The notes below the pieces were generated by a model. It did no database searches. It was not told the origin of the DNA and worked only from the letters and a program-made list of their open reading frames with translations. Of a DNA stretch of 17,206 nucleotides, positions 1-6,189 are shown in pieces. The DNA is from an uncultured Lachnobacterium sp. (GTDB lineage Bacteria > Bacillota > Clostridia > Lachnospirales > Lachnospiraceae), in the NCBI GenBank assembly GCA_945971355.1, contig CAMFPD010000023.1:1-17206 (forward strand). Reading direction: 5' to 3'. Each line of letters opens with the position of its first letter. Within the stretch, counting starts at the first letter, position 1. Made by a program: the position numbers and the translations under genes.

Positions 1-985
1 TAAACACAAGAAGTCCAAGTTCATCACATCTATCTATAAAATAGTGAGATTGCGGATAATGGGATGTTCTAACCGCATTACAGCCAAGTTCATTTTTCAA
101 AATATCTGCATCTAATTTCTGCATTGACTCAGGCATTGCATAGCCCACATATGGGTAGCTCTGATGCCTGTTTAAGCCTCTGAGCTTAACCTTTTTATTA
201 TTGAGATAAAAGCCTTCTGCTGTAAAATTAATTTTTCTAAAACCAAATTTTGACTCTACAGAATCTATCACCTGACCATTTTTGAGGAGCTCTGTAGTAA
301 CCAACGAGAGTGATGGGGAATCGATATCCCACAAATCAACATCCATGGAGTCCGATGTAAGCTTAATTTTTCTTCCTGAAACAGCACTTCTCACAACTTC
401 CTTGCCGTCAACAAGCTGACGAATTTCATATTCTCCTCCGGAACAATTATCAAAAGATAACGTAATCTGGCTTTCAAGAACCGCCTGATTGCACTTCACA
501 TTGACAGACTTTGACATAAGGAAGGCATCCTCTATATATTCAGGATTTTTAACTTCCATATACACATCCCTGTATATTCCACCAAAAGTCATATAATCAA
601 TTACAAATCCAAATGGCGGCACATTCTGATTCTCTCTGCTGTCAACCTTTACCTCAAGCTCATTTTCCTGCCCGAATCTGAGAGTATCTGTAAGTTCCAC
701 TGTAAATGCAGTGTATCCGCAATGATGTTCTCCTACTTTTTTTCCGTTTAGATAAACCTCAGCCGAATGTCCCACACCCTCAAAAGTGATAAACACTCGT
801 TTTTCCTTCCAGGCTTCATCACCAAATATTTTGCGGCGATAAAAACATTCCATCTGATACTCGTGCTCATCAAAATAATTGTAAGGCACCTCCTTTGTAG
901 TATGTGGAATGCGAACTGAAATTCCTTCTGAATTCAATGCATCTTCAAAAAAAGTCCAATTATCATTCAAGTAAATTCTTGCCAT
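1..985 (-). CDS. Glycoside hydrolase family 2 beta-galactosidase-type enzyme, N-terminal part (cut by window edge)
   Basis: An open frame of 328 codons runs from an ATG at 985 to the left window edge with no stop, so the C-terminal part is missing. It starts MARIYLNDNWTFFED and carries the usual GH2 N-terminal order. A sugar-binding jelly-roll domain (roughly residues 1-185) includes a GHSAEVYLNGKKVGEH stretch. An Ig-like domain follows (about 190-265). The start of the TIM barrel then shows RGLNRHQ at 269-275 and NAVRTSHYP at about 303-311. These two motifs are hallmarks of GH2 beta-galactosidases and glucuronidases; the catalytic glutamates lie beyond the edge. There is no signal peptide, so a cytoplasmic enzyme acting on imported beta-galactosides or related glycosides is expected. 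A GAGG ribosome site sits 7 nt before the ATG. The start lies 4 bp after the stop of the TetR-family gene, so the two are almost certainly co-transcribed. Substrate specificity cannot be decided here. Confidence 0.9.
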   Translation of the reverse strand, partial: MARIYLNDNWTFFEDALNSEGISVRIPHTTKEVPYNYFDEHEYQMECFYRRKIFGDEAWKEKRVFITFEGVGHSAEVYLNGKKVGEHHCGYTAFTVELTDTLRFGQENELEVKVDSRENQNVPPFGFVIDYMTFGGIYRDVYMEVKNPEYIEDAFLMSKSVNVKCNQAVLESQITLSFDNCSGGEYEIRQLVDGKEVVRSAVSGRKIKLTSDSMDVDLWDIDSPSLSLVTTELLKNGQVIDSVESKFGFRKINFTAEGFYLNNKKVKLRGLNRHQSYPYVGYAMPESMQKLDADILKNELGCNAVRTSHYPQSHYFIDRCDELGLLVF

Positions 986-989
986 GTGT

Positions 990-1574
990 CTACCTCACTA
1001 CGATTCCATCAACCAGTACATCTACAACCTCTTCTAACGCATCTGCATATGTAATCTGATTTCTAATCAAAATATCTCTCTGGAAAAACTGCTCAATTGT
1101 AGCCTCAACCATAATTTTTAACAGGCAAACATTGAATGGTCTGATACACCCTTCTTCTATTCCCTGATTAATCAGATTAATTGTTTTTTCCCATCCTGTT
1201 TCAAGTCTCTCCTCAACCTTCGCATAAATATTAGGATATTTATCCTTCAGCAAATATAGCTGTCTGAAATCCACATCCTTATACCCTGCTGGAAGAACAG
1301 ATAATACACCTCTTATTTTCTCTACAGTTGATAATGAATCATCGTTTATGATTTCATCTTCACCTTCTTTAATCTTATCAAAGCAGAAATCAACCATTTG
1401 ATAAAATAAGGATTCCTTATCTCTAAAAACTGTATAGATAGTCTTCTTACTCATTGAAAGTTCTGAAGCTATGTCGTCCATAGTAAACTTAAGACCTTTT
1501 CGGTTAAAAACCTTAATTGTAGCTTCCAAAATTTTCTCTTTATTATCCATTTTTGCACCAGCTTTCTGTACCAA
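990..1574 (-). CDS. TetR/AcrR-family transcriptional regulator
   Basis: A 194-residue protein has a TetR-type N-terminal DNA-binding domain: KEKILEATIKVFNRKG (helix 1), FTMDDIASELSMSKKTIYTVFRDKESLF (helix-turn-helix plus helix 4, about residues 29-57). A variable, helical ligand-binding and dimerisation half follows. The length is normal for the family. The start is uncertain. The longest frame begins with TTG at 1574, preceded by AAGG at 7-nt spacing. An ATG at 1550 (MDNKEKIL) with a weaker GGTG site gives the usual family N-terminus, and both remain possible. The gene is followed after 4 bp by the GH2 glycosidase, so its likely job is to repress its own operon until a sugar-derived or other small ligand binds. 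Two matching dyads bracket its promoter and are the obvious candidate operators. The ligand is unknown. Confidence 0.93.
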   Translation of the reverse strand: MVQKAGAKMDNKEKILEATIKVFNRKGLKFTMDDIASELSMSKKTIYTVFRDKESLFYQMVDFCFDKIKEGEDEIINDDSLSTVEKIRGVLSVLPAGYKDVDFRQLYLLKDKYPNIYAKVEERLETGWEKTINLINQGIEEGCIRPFNVCLLKIMVEATIEQFFQRDILIRNQITYADALEEVVDVLVDGIVVR

Positions 1575-1588
1575 TTATATACCTTGTC

Positions 1589-1616
1589 GGAAACTATTTT
1601 TAAATATTAAGTTTCC
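1589..1616. promoter_or_regulatory. Candidate TetR-regulator operator, dyad 1
   Basis: GGAAACT at 1589-1595 and AGTTTCC at 1610-1616 form an exact 7-bp inverted repeat with a 14-bp AT-rich centre. The site lies just downstream of the predicted start point of the leftward promoter, where a repressor would block transcription. The same half-sites with the same 21-bp phasing recur at 1654-1680. Assignment to the adjacent TetR-family protein is inferred from position and symmetry. Confidence 0.55.
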
Positions 1617-1624
1617 ACATTCAC

Positions 1625-1653
1625 ATTGTAACAAGTACATAAATAATTTTCAA
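1625..1653 (-). promoter_or_regulatory. Sigma-A-type promoter for tetR-GH2 operon
   Basis: Read leftward, TTGAAA (1653-1648) and TACAAT (1630-1625) are separated by exactly 17 bp, a near-consensus vegetative promoter. The predicted start point is near 1618, about 44-68 nt before the two candidate start codons of the regulator. The -35 box abuts the second dyad (1654-1680), and the first dyad (1589-1616) covers the start of the transcript, an arrangement suited to autorepression. Confidence 0.65.
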
Positions 1654-1680
1654 GAAACTACTTCAACAAAATTCGTTTCC
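1654..1680. promoter_or_regulatory. Candidate TetR-regulator operator, dyad 2
   Basis: GAAACTA at 1654-1660 and GTTTCC at 1675-1680 repeat the half-sites and the 21-bp start-to-start phasing of the dyad at 1589-1616. The symmetry centres are 64 bp apart, close to six helical turns, so bound dimers would face the same side of the DNA. The site touches the -35 box of the leftward promoter and ends 20 bp before the -35 box of the larC promoter. Confidence 0.5.
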
Positions 1681-1699
1681 CAAATTTGTGCACATTGCC

Positions 1700-1728
1700 A
1701 AGACAAATTTCCTATTGTGAGTTATAAT
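1700..1728 (+). promoter_or_regulatory. Predicted promoter for larC
   Basis: A perfect TATAAT at 1723-1728 lies 17 bp after AAGACA at 1700-1705, which matches the -35 consensus at four of six places. The expected start point is near 1735, giving a leader of about 38 nt. A GAGG ribosome site follows, five bases before the larC ATG at 1773. Confidence 0.6.
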
Positions 1729-1772
1729 CTTCTAAGGGAAAAATACACAAAATAATATATTGCGAGGTTACT

Positions 1773-3143
1773 ATGAAAACACTTTATATAGAATGCAAAA
1801 TGGGGGCAGCTGGGGATATGCTTATGTCTGCTCTGTTCGAATTACTATCTGACGAGGAACAGTCAAAATTTATTAATACTATAAACAGACTATTTGGCAG
1901 TGACATCCAAATAGATGTAGAAAATAAAAAAACGTGTGGAATCTGTGGTTCTCACATTCATGTTAAAGTTATGGGAATCGAAGAAAGTCCCCTTGATAAC
2001 ACATTACATGAAAACGAAAAAATTCATGTGCATATACAAGAGTCAAACAGCACCAATCATCATGATTGTAATTTTACCCATGATAATAATCATAATATTA
2101 ATCAAGATCACTATCATAATCATAATCACAATCATTACCACAATCATTACAGCTATGACTCTGTAAAGCATATTATCGAAAATATGGATATAGATGATAA
2201 CGTAAAGCATAATGCACTATCAATTTACGAGATAATTGGTAATGCTGAGGCCAAGGTTCACAATACTTCTCTGGAAAATATTCATTTTCACGAAGTAGGT
2301 TCTCTGGATGCTATGGTGGATATTATGGGATGCTGTATTCTTATCTCCTATATTAATCCGGATAAAATCATATGCAGTCCTATCCATGTGGGAAATGGAA
2401 CCGTAAAATGTGCACACGGAGTACTCCCTGTTCCTGCCCCAGCAACAGCCGAGATATTACAACAAATTCCATATTACACAGGTTCAATAGACACTGAACT
2501 TTGTACACCAACAGGTGCAGCTATTTTAAGGCATTTTGTAGATGAATTTTGCGATATGCCAACTATGAATATTAAGAAAATTGGATATGGCATAGGCAAT
2601 AAAGAGTTTGATATTGCCAATGCAGTGAGAATTTTTTATGGAAATCTCGCCGACACAAATACAAATAGTGCAAAACACTTCTCCTCAGATTGTGAAGATT
2701 ATCTCATTGATCACATTCTGGAAATCTCCTGCAATCTGGATGATATGACAGGTGAGGAACTTGGCTATGCCATGGAAGTATTACTTGATGCCGGGGCTCT
2801 TGACGTGTTCTTCCAGCCTATTTACATGAAAAAAAACAGGCCTGGAGTACTCCTTAAATGTTTCTGTGAAAAATCAAAAAAAGAGTTATTCACTGATTTA
2901 TTTTTCAGACATACTACAACTAGAGGTGTCAGATATATGGAATATGACCGCACAAAGCTTTCATCGTCCTTCGAGGAAATACAAACCTCCGCAGGAACTG
3001 TCAGGAACAAAATAAGCACAGGAAAAGAAATCAGAAAATCAAAACTGGAATTTGACGATTTAAAGAAAATTGCTAATGCTCTCAATATAAGCCTTGAGGA
3101 TACCAAAAAGATAATTTATGATATGGAGGACTGCCTTTTATAG
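1773..3143 (+). CDS. larC: LarC-type nickel insertion protein (pyridinium-3,5-bisthiocarboxylic acid mononucleotide nickel chelatase)
   Basis: A 456-residue protein of the LarC (DUF111) family, which places nickel into the pincer cofactor of lactate racemase and related enzymes. The opening LYIECKMGAAGDMLMSAL is the family signature. FHEVGSLDAMVDIMG (about 172-186) and CNLDDMTGEELGYAM (320-334) are the other conserved blocks. A histidine- and asparagine-rich tract at about 96-126 (HNHNHNHYHNHY) is a likely nickel-storage or delivery loop, as seen in many LarC proteins. The length is typical of full LarC. In Lactobacillus plantarum the protein is made through a ribosomal frameshift between two frames, but here one frame covers it all. 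GAGG five bases before the ATG supports the start. No larA, larB or larE is visible, so the partner genes lie elsewhere or the protein serves another LarA-like enzyme. Its stop codon touches the structured repeat that follows. Confidence 0.93.
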   Translation: MKTLYIECKMGAAGDMLMSALFELLSDEEQSKFINTINRLFGSDIQIDVENKKTCGICGSHIHVKVMGIEESPLDNTLHENEKIHVHIQESNSTNHHDCNFTHDNNHNINQDHYHNHNHNHYHNHYSYDSVKHIIENMDIDDNVKHNALSIYEIIGNAEAKVHNTSLENIHFHEVGSLDAMVDIMGCCILISYINPDKIICSPIHVGNGTVKCAHGVLPVPAPATAEILQQIPYYTGSIDTELCTPTGAAILRHFVDEFCDMPTMNIKKIGYGIGNKEFDIANAVRIFYGNLADTNTNSAKHFSSDCEDYLIDHILEISCNLDDMTGEELGYAMEVLLDAGALDVFFQPIYMKKNRPGVLLKCFCEKSKKELFTDLFFRHTTTRGVRYMEYDRTKLSSSFEEIQTSAGTVRNKISTGKEIRKSKLEFDDLKKIANALNISLEDTKKIIYDMEDCLL

Positions 3144-3144
3144 G

Positions 3145-3347
3145 GGGCTGCCCCTCGATGGACAACGCAATATAAAGACAAGCATATACATTTATTCAAA
3201 AAATTTTTCAAGTTTGTGCCCTGGTTCTTTCACGGATAGTTGGCTGAGACAAGCGAAATAATAAGACTGTGAGCCAGGGCACTGTTGAAAAATTGTTTCT
3301 CATAAATATATATGCTTGTCTTTAATTTTGGTTTACGCGGGCAGCCC
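3145..3347 (+). repeat. Structured 205-bp-class intergenic element, copy A
   Basis: The copy is bounded by GGGCTGCCC (3145-3153) and GGGCAGCCC (3339-3347). Inside is a long interrupted hairpin. Outer stem: 3174-3195 with 3302-3323 (21 of 22 paired). Internal loop: TCAAAA against GTTTCTC. Middle stem: 3202-3211 with 3285-3294 (10 pairs). Internal loop: GTTT against TG. Upper stem: 3216-3224 with 3274-3282 (9 pairs). The 49-nt apical region carries ACGGATAGTTGGCTGAGA (3232-3249). The region after the outer stem is T-rich. It may act as a terminator for larC, a mobile MITE- or ERIC-like repeat, or a structured RNA. The family is not recognised. Confidence 0.85.
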
Positions 3348-3361
3348 TCGCTATTACTCCC

Positions 3362-3631
3362 AGTTTATTTCAAGGCTTGTTCGTTTTCTTTACTGGCTGC
3401 CCTACGTTAACTGTACATAAAAAATAAAGACATATATTTCCGAGAAACAAAATTACAACAGTTCCGCGGCTCAAAAAGTATAGTATATGCACATTTCTCA
3501 GCCAACTATCCGTAAAAGATACGCGGAACAAACTTGTAATTTTTTTCGAGGAAACATATGTCTTTATTTTTTGCTTGTGTAATACCAAAGAGGGCAGCCC
3601 TATAAAGAGACTCCCAAGATTGAAATAAACT
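3362..3631. repeat. 12-bp inverted repeat flanking element copy B
   Basis: AGTTTATTTCAA at 3362-3373 is the exact reverse complement of TTGAAATAAACT at 3620-3631. The two arms enclose the whole of copy B with 21 and 19 bp to spare. An ACTCCCA lies next to each arm (3356-3362 and 3610-3616), so the similarity of the flanks is slightly wider than the 12 bp. This may be an outer stem of the convergent terminator region, or a sign of how the element arrived. Confidence 0.5.
3395..3600 (-). repeat. Structured 205-bp-class intergenic element, copy B (opposite orientation)
   Basis: The copy is bounded by GGCTGCCC (3395-3402) and GGGCAGCCC (3592-3600). It folds as copy A does. Outer stem: 3419-3441 with 3550-3572 (22 of 23 paired). 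Middle stem: 3449-3458 with 3534-3543. Upper stem: 3461-3468 with 3522-3529. Read on the minus strand it has the same internal loops (TCGAAA against GTTTCTC; GTTT against TG) and the same apical ACGGATAGTTGGCTGAGA (3514-3497). The stem pairs differ from copy A but stay complementary. The A-tract and T-tract at the ends of the outer stem could make it a terminator in either direction, including for the leftward operon ending at 3656. Confidence 0.85.
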
Positions 3632-3655
3632 AAATAGAGATTTTTTTCCCAGCAG

Positions 3656-4105
3656 CTACTCTATCACAAGCTCTCTTGGGCTTACATCAAGGCTTACATT
3701 TTCTGCCTTGTTCTTATACATATCCAGAATAGTCAACCACAACTGATTTACTTCATAGACAAGCATTTTGTCCGCTTCTACTGAATATGGCAATAATACA
3801 TTAATATCGAAATACCTAATTCCAAGCGGTGGAAGAAAAATTAAATTTGTTGTATTTTTCTTGTCGCCTGCTGAGTGAATCATCTCATAAGAAATCATCA
3901 CAAAGGTTTTTCCTTTGTATTCACACTCATATGACACATAACATTCATCAACAATCCATGTGACATCATCCTCCACTGTTGTTGGTTTTGTAGAAATATC
4001 ATTGTACTCAGTGGTCTGACAAATAACCTTCCAATTTACTTTTCCAGCCTTAGTATCCTTTATCATTTCTGTAAGATCATGTACTAGCGACTGCTCTTTT
4101 GTCAT
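3656..4105 (-). CDS. Conserved-looking hypothetical protein, 149 aa
   Basis: I do not recognise this protein. It is soluble, with no signal peptide or membrane segment, and of mixed helix and strand character. The N-terminal helix (MTKEQSLVHDLTEMIKDT) is followed by strand-rich stretches such as WIVDECYVSYECEYKGKTFVMISYEMI and a C-terminal helix around NQLWLTILDMYKNKAE. It is the last gene of the leftward array. The ATG at 4105 lies 5 bp after the sortase stop, and its AAGGAGAG ribosome site overlaps the last sortase codons, so its translation is probably coupled to the sortase. Its function may be tied to the sortase or to the hypothetical gene upstream, but nothing in the sequence shows it. 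Confidence 0.8.
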   Translation of the reverse strand: MTKEQSLVHDLTEMIKDTKAGKVNWKVICQTTEYNDISTKPTTVEDDVTWIVDECYVSYECEYKGKTFVMISYEMIHSAGDKKNTTNLIFLPPLGIRYFDINVLLPYSVEADKMLVYEVNQLWLTILDMYKNKAENVSLDVSPRELVIE

Positions 4106-4110
4106 AGCTG

Positions 4111-5007
4111 TTACTCTCCTTCTGCTTCTGTCTCTGTTTCTGTTTCATCTTCATCAACATCAAAATAATGTTGATCCACACGTACTGCCGAAACAACAAA
4201 TCGCTCTTCATCATTTCCAGTACAGGTAGACATAGTTATTATTTTATCATCCGGTCCGATTTCAATTCCTGTATTGCGGCTGGATTGTGAACCAATCTTA
4301 TTAGCAAACTCTGCGAAATCCTCACCACCATCATAATAAAGCTGATATATATATGCGCCATCTTCAACAACCTTGTAAGCATATATCTGATATCTATACA
4401 CTGCACCATCTACAAACAACTGAAAATACTGATGATCATCATAATAATCCTTATCAGTTCTATAGTATCTTAGTCTTCCAAACATGCTTAAATTTTTCAT
4501 ATTGTGTCCATAAATAATTGTGTGGGCATCCTCAAAATCTGAAGTATTTCCGCAATCAACAAATATAGAACCAGCTTTTGCCTCTGTTTTTTCTATGGTT
4601 CTATGAAGATAATAGTCATTGTCTGAAGCATGTAATACTGGATAACTTATATCTTCGTTTTCAAACATTATATATCCACATACATCAGGATTCTTTTCCT
4701 GTAATCCCTTTACATCTACTGTAGCAAGCTCATACCACTCTATAGTATCCTCTTCTGTGTCATTTACATCAGAGATATTTACATCTTTTTTTACTTCAAC
4801 ATATGTATTTGCTATATCCTTATACTCATTCTCTGATACCTGATATTCAAGTCCAATCATGATAAGCTTTACAATAGCAAAAATAATTAATGCAACTCCA
4901 ATAATCAGACATACAAGCATGACAGGATCCAGCTTTTTTGCACCTGCCTCCTTCTTTGCACCTTCTTCCTTCTTTGACTTCACTTCTTCATTATTACCTT
5001 CAATCAT
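4111..5007 (-). CDS. srtB: Class B sortase (membrane cysteine transpeptidase)
   Basis: A 298-residue type II membrane protein. A charged cytoplasmic N-terminus (1-25, Lys- and Glu-rich) precedes one membrane helix (about 28-52) and an extracellular sortase domain from about 90. Class B features are GYIMFENEDISYPVLHASDNDYYL-like strand sequence, YLHRTIEKTEAKAGSIFVD and TIIYGHNMKN. The catalytic residues are His168 (YGHNM), Cys262 (STCTG) and Arg269 (ERFVV). Such enzymes cleave an LPXTG- or NPQTN-like signal and attach the protein to peptidoglycan or to another pilin. The C-terminal tail is an unusual run of Asp/Glu/Thr (from about 283). GGAGG lies 7 nt before the ATG. No sorting-signal protein is encoded in the window, so the substrate is elsewhere. 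It sits 35 bp after the repeat-containing gene. Confidence 0.93.
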   Translation of the reverse strand: MIEGNNEEVKSKKEEGAKKEAGAKKLDPVMLVCLIIGVALIIFAIVKLIMIGLEYQVSENEYKDIANTYVEVKKDVNISDVNDTEEDTIEWYELATVDVKGLQEKNPDVCGYIMFENEDISYPVLHASDNDYYLHRTIEKTEAKAGSIFVDCGNTSDFEDAHTIIYGHNMKNLSMFGRLRYYRTDKDYYDDHQYFQLFVDGAVYRYQIYAYKVVEDGAYIYQLYYDGGEDFAEFANKIGSQSSRNTGIEIGPDDKIITMSTCTGNDEERFVVSAVRVDQHYFDVDEDETETETEAEGE

Positions 5008-5042
5008 TTCTGTTCCTCCAAGTTGTACTTACTTTTTGACAC

Positions 5043-5630
5043 TTACACCAAATTATTTAAATTCATATTCTCCACATAGTAATCTACTGCGTCATGTGAA
5101 TTATCAAAACATTTTAGTATGTCATCGTGTCCTTTTCTTCGTATGAGAACTTTATTATAGTTGATATATGATATCTCTGCAATCACATTGCCATCTGCAT
5201 CATGTTTTTCGCGGTGCATGGCAACATCTGAGATTTTTTCTGTCGCATTTGTATGTATTTCATGCTCTTTTATATCAATATCTTCTATTTTATGCTCAAC
5301 TGTTTCATTCTCAGCTGTTTTATTCTCAACTACTTCATTCTCAGCCGTTTCATTCTCAGCTGTTTTATTCTCAACTACTTCATTCTCAACTGTTTTATTT
5401 TCATCGATAGCTGTCCCTGATATAGTCTTCAGAGACATATCATCCTCTTCTTGTATACAATCAGGTTCCCTCTTCTTCTGAGGTTTCACACCGTGGTCAT
5501 GTTGCACAGCTGGCTCTGTCTCTGGCATAAGGGAAACCATCTCAACTTCGCCAGCCGTCTCCATATTATTCTCCAGTTCACGGAAAACATCAAACATATT
5601 AAGCTGTCCAGCAAGATTCTTTTTTGCCAT
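5043..5630 (-). CDS. Hypothetical protein with pentapeptide Glu-Asn repeats, 195 aa
   Basis: No known family is recognised. The protein has three parts. The N-terminus MAKKNLAGQLNMFDVFREL (1-19) looks like a short conserved peptide motif. A low-complexity acidic middle contains tandem five-residue units of the type ENKTA, ENETA and ENEVV (about 78-112). A more ordered C-terminal domain (about 128-195) includes GNVIAEISYINYNKVLIRRKG and a final helix DAVDYYVENMNL. There is no signal peptide or membrane helix, so it should be cytoplasmic. The start has AGGGG eight bases upstream. The gene lies 25 bp after the Gre factor and 35 bp before the sortase. The middle looks like a flexible spacer whose length can change by slippage. 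Confidence 0.8.
   Translation of the reverse strand: MAKKNLAGQLNMFDVFRELENNMETAGEVEMVSLMPETEPAVQHDHGVKPQKKREPDCIQEEDDMSLKTISGTAIDENKTVENEVVENKTAENETAENEVVENKTAENETVEHKIEDIDIKEHEIHTNATEKISDVAMHREKHDADGNVIAEISYINYNKVLIRRKGHDDILKCFDNSHDAVDYYVENMNLNNLV
5293..5397. repeat. Seven tandem 15-bp units inside the hypothetical gene
   Basis: Seven in-frame 15-bp units run from 5293 to 5397, each reading TTCTCA or TGCTCA plus a nine-base variable part on the plus strand. Units at 5308-5322 and 5353-5367 are identical, as are those at 5323-5337 and 5368-5382. This makes a 45-bp higher-order repeat (5308-5352 and 5353-5397) that differs mainly in its third unit. It encodes the five-residue acidic repeats of the 195-aa protein. 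Confidence 0.9.
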
Positions 5631-5655
5631 CTATTAATCCCCTTTTCTGCCACCT

Positions 5656-6159
5656 TTAAAACTTTCTAAGCTCATCGCTTCCATCATCAACTGTATTTTC
5701 AATTTTCTTTATGACAACGAAGTATGAATAGTCATCCCTGACCTTTACCTCACAACGGTCTCCCACCTTGTGACCAAAGATTGCCGCACCTAATGGAGAT
5801 TCTTTGCTAATAAGATTCTTGAGAGAATTACCTCTGACAGTTGTGACTATCTTATAAGTCTCTATCTCATCATCATCCTCAAAATACACATCAACAGTGT
5901 TAAACATACCAACTTCATCTTCTTTTGATTCATCAGATATAATAACAGCAGTCTTCACCATTTTCTCCAGATAACGAATTCGGCTCTCATTCTGATTCTT
6001 AAATTGCTTAGCCGCCTTATACTCAAAATTCTCACTCAAGTCTCCTTGCGCTCTCGCAACCTTCACATCCTCCAGTGCCTGTTTTCTCACAACAAGCTTT
6101 CTGTATTCTATTTCCTCCTCCATTTTCTTTATGTCATTTTGTGTCAATTCATCATGCAT
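5656..6159 (-). CDS. greA: GreA/GreB-family transcription elongation factor
   Basis: A 167-residue protein, slightly longer than the usual 158 of GreA. The N-terminal coiled coil (about 1-80) carries ARAQGDLSENFEYKAAKQ at its tip. The acidic residues Asp40 and Glu43 match those that coordinate the second magnesium in the RNA polymerase active site and drive cleavage of backtracked RNA. The C-terminal FKBP-like domain shows ISKESPLGAAIFGHKVGDRCEV (about 117-138), the family signature. It may be a second, divergent paralogue and not the housekeeping GreA, because it lies inside a signalling-gene array and has altered spacing and an extended C-terminus (ENTVDDGSDELRKF). The ribosome site before the ATG at 6159 is weak (AAGAGA). 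It is 30 bp after the DegV-fused kinase and 25 bp before the repeat protein. Confidence 0.92.
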   Translation of the reverse strand: MHDELTQNDIKKMEEEIEYRKLVVRKQALEDVKVARAQGDLSENFEYKAAKQFKNQNESRIRYLEKMVKTAVIISDESKEDEVGMFNTVDVYFEDDDEIETYKIVTTVRGNSLKNLISKESPLGAAIFGHKVGDRCEVKVRDDYSYFVVIKKIENTVDDGSDELRKF

Positions 6160-6189
6160 TACTTATATCTCTTTTCATATTTTCTTAAT

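Noticed and set aside
1471..1755. A 94-codon rightward frame spanning the tetR start and the divergent promoter region
   Set aside because: It is antisense to the start of the TetR-family gene and crosses both predicted promoters and both dyads, and its product looks random.
1773..3143. A programmed frameshift in larC, as described in Lactobacillus plantarum
   Set aside because: A single uninterrupted frame contains both the N-terminal and C-terminal LarC motifs, so none is needed.
3370..3588. A 72-codon leftward open frame between larC and the 149-aa gene
   Set aside because: It lies almost wholly inside structured element copy B, its sequence follows the hairpin arms, and it resembles no protein. 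It is a by-product of the repeat.
3145..3600. Insertion sequence remnant with a transposase
   Set aside because: No transposase-like coding sequence is present in either copy. The inverted ends keep a non-autonomous (MITE-like) origin possible, but an IS call is not supported.
5293..5397. Possible CRISPR-like array
   Set aside because: The units are contiguous, without spacers, and in frame with a protein, so they are coding tandem repeats.
5161..5481. A 106-codon rightward frame with Ser/Phe-rich repeats
   Set aside because: It is the antisense reading of the 15-bp tandem repeats in the leftward 195-aa gene and has no ribosome site worth naming.
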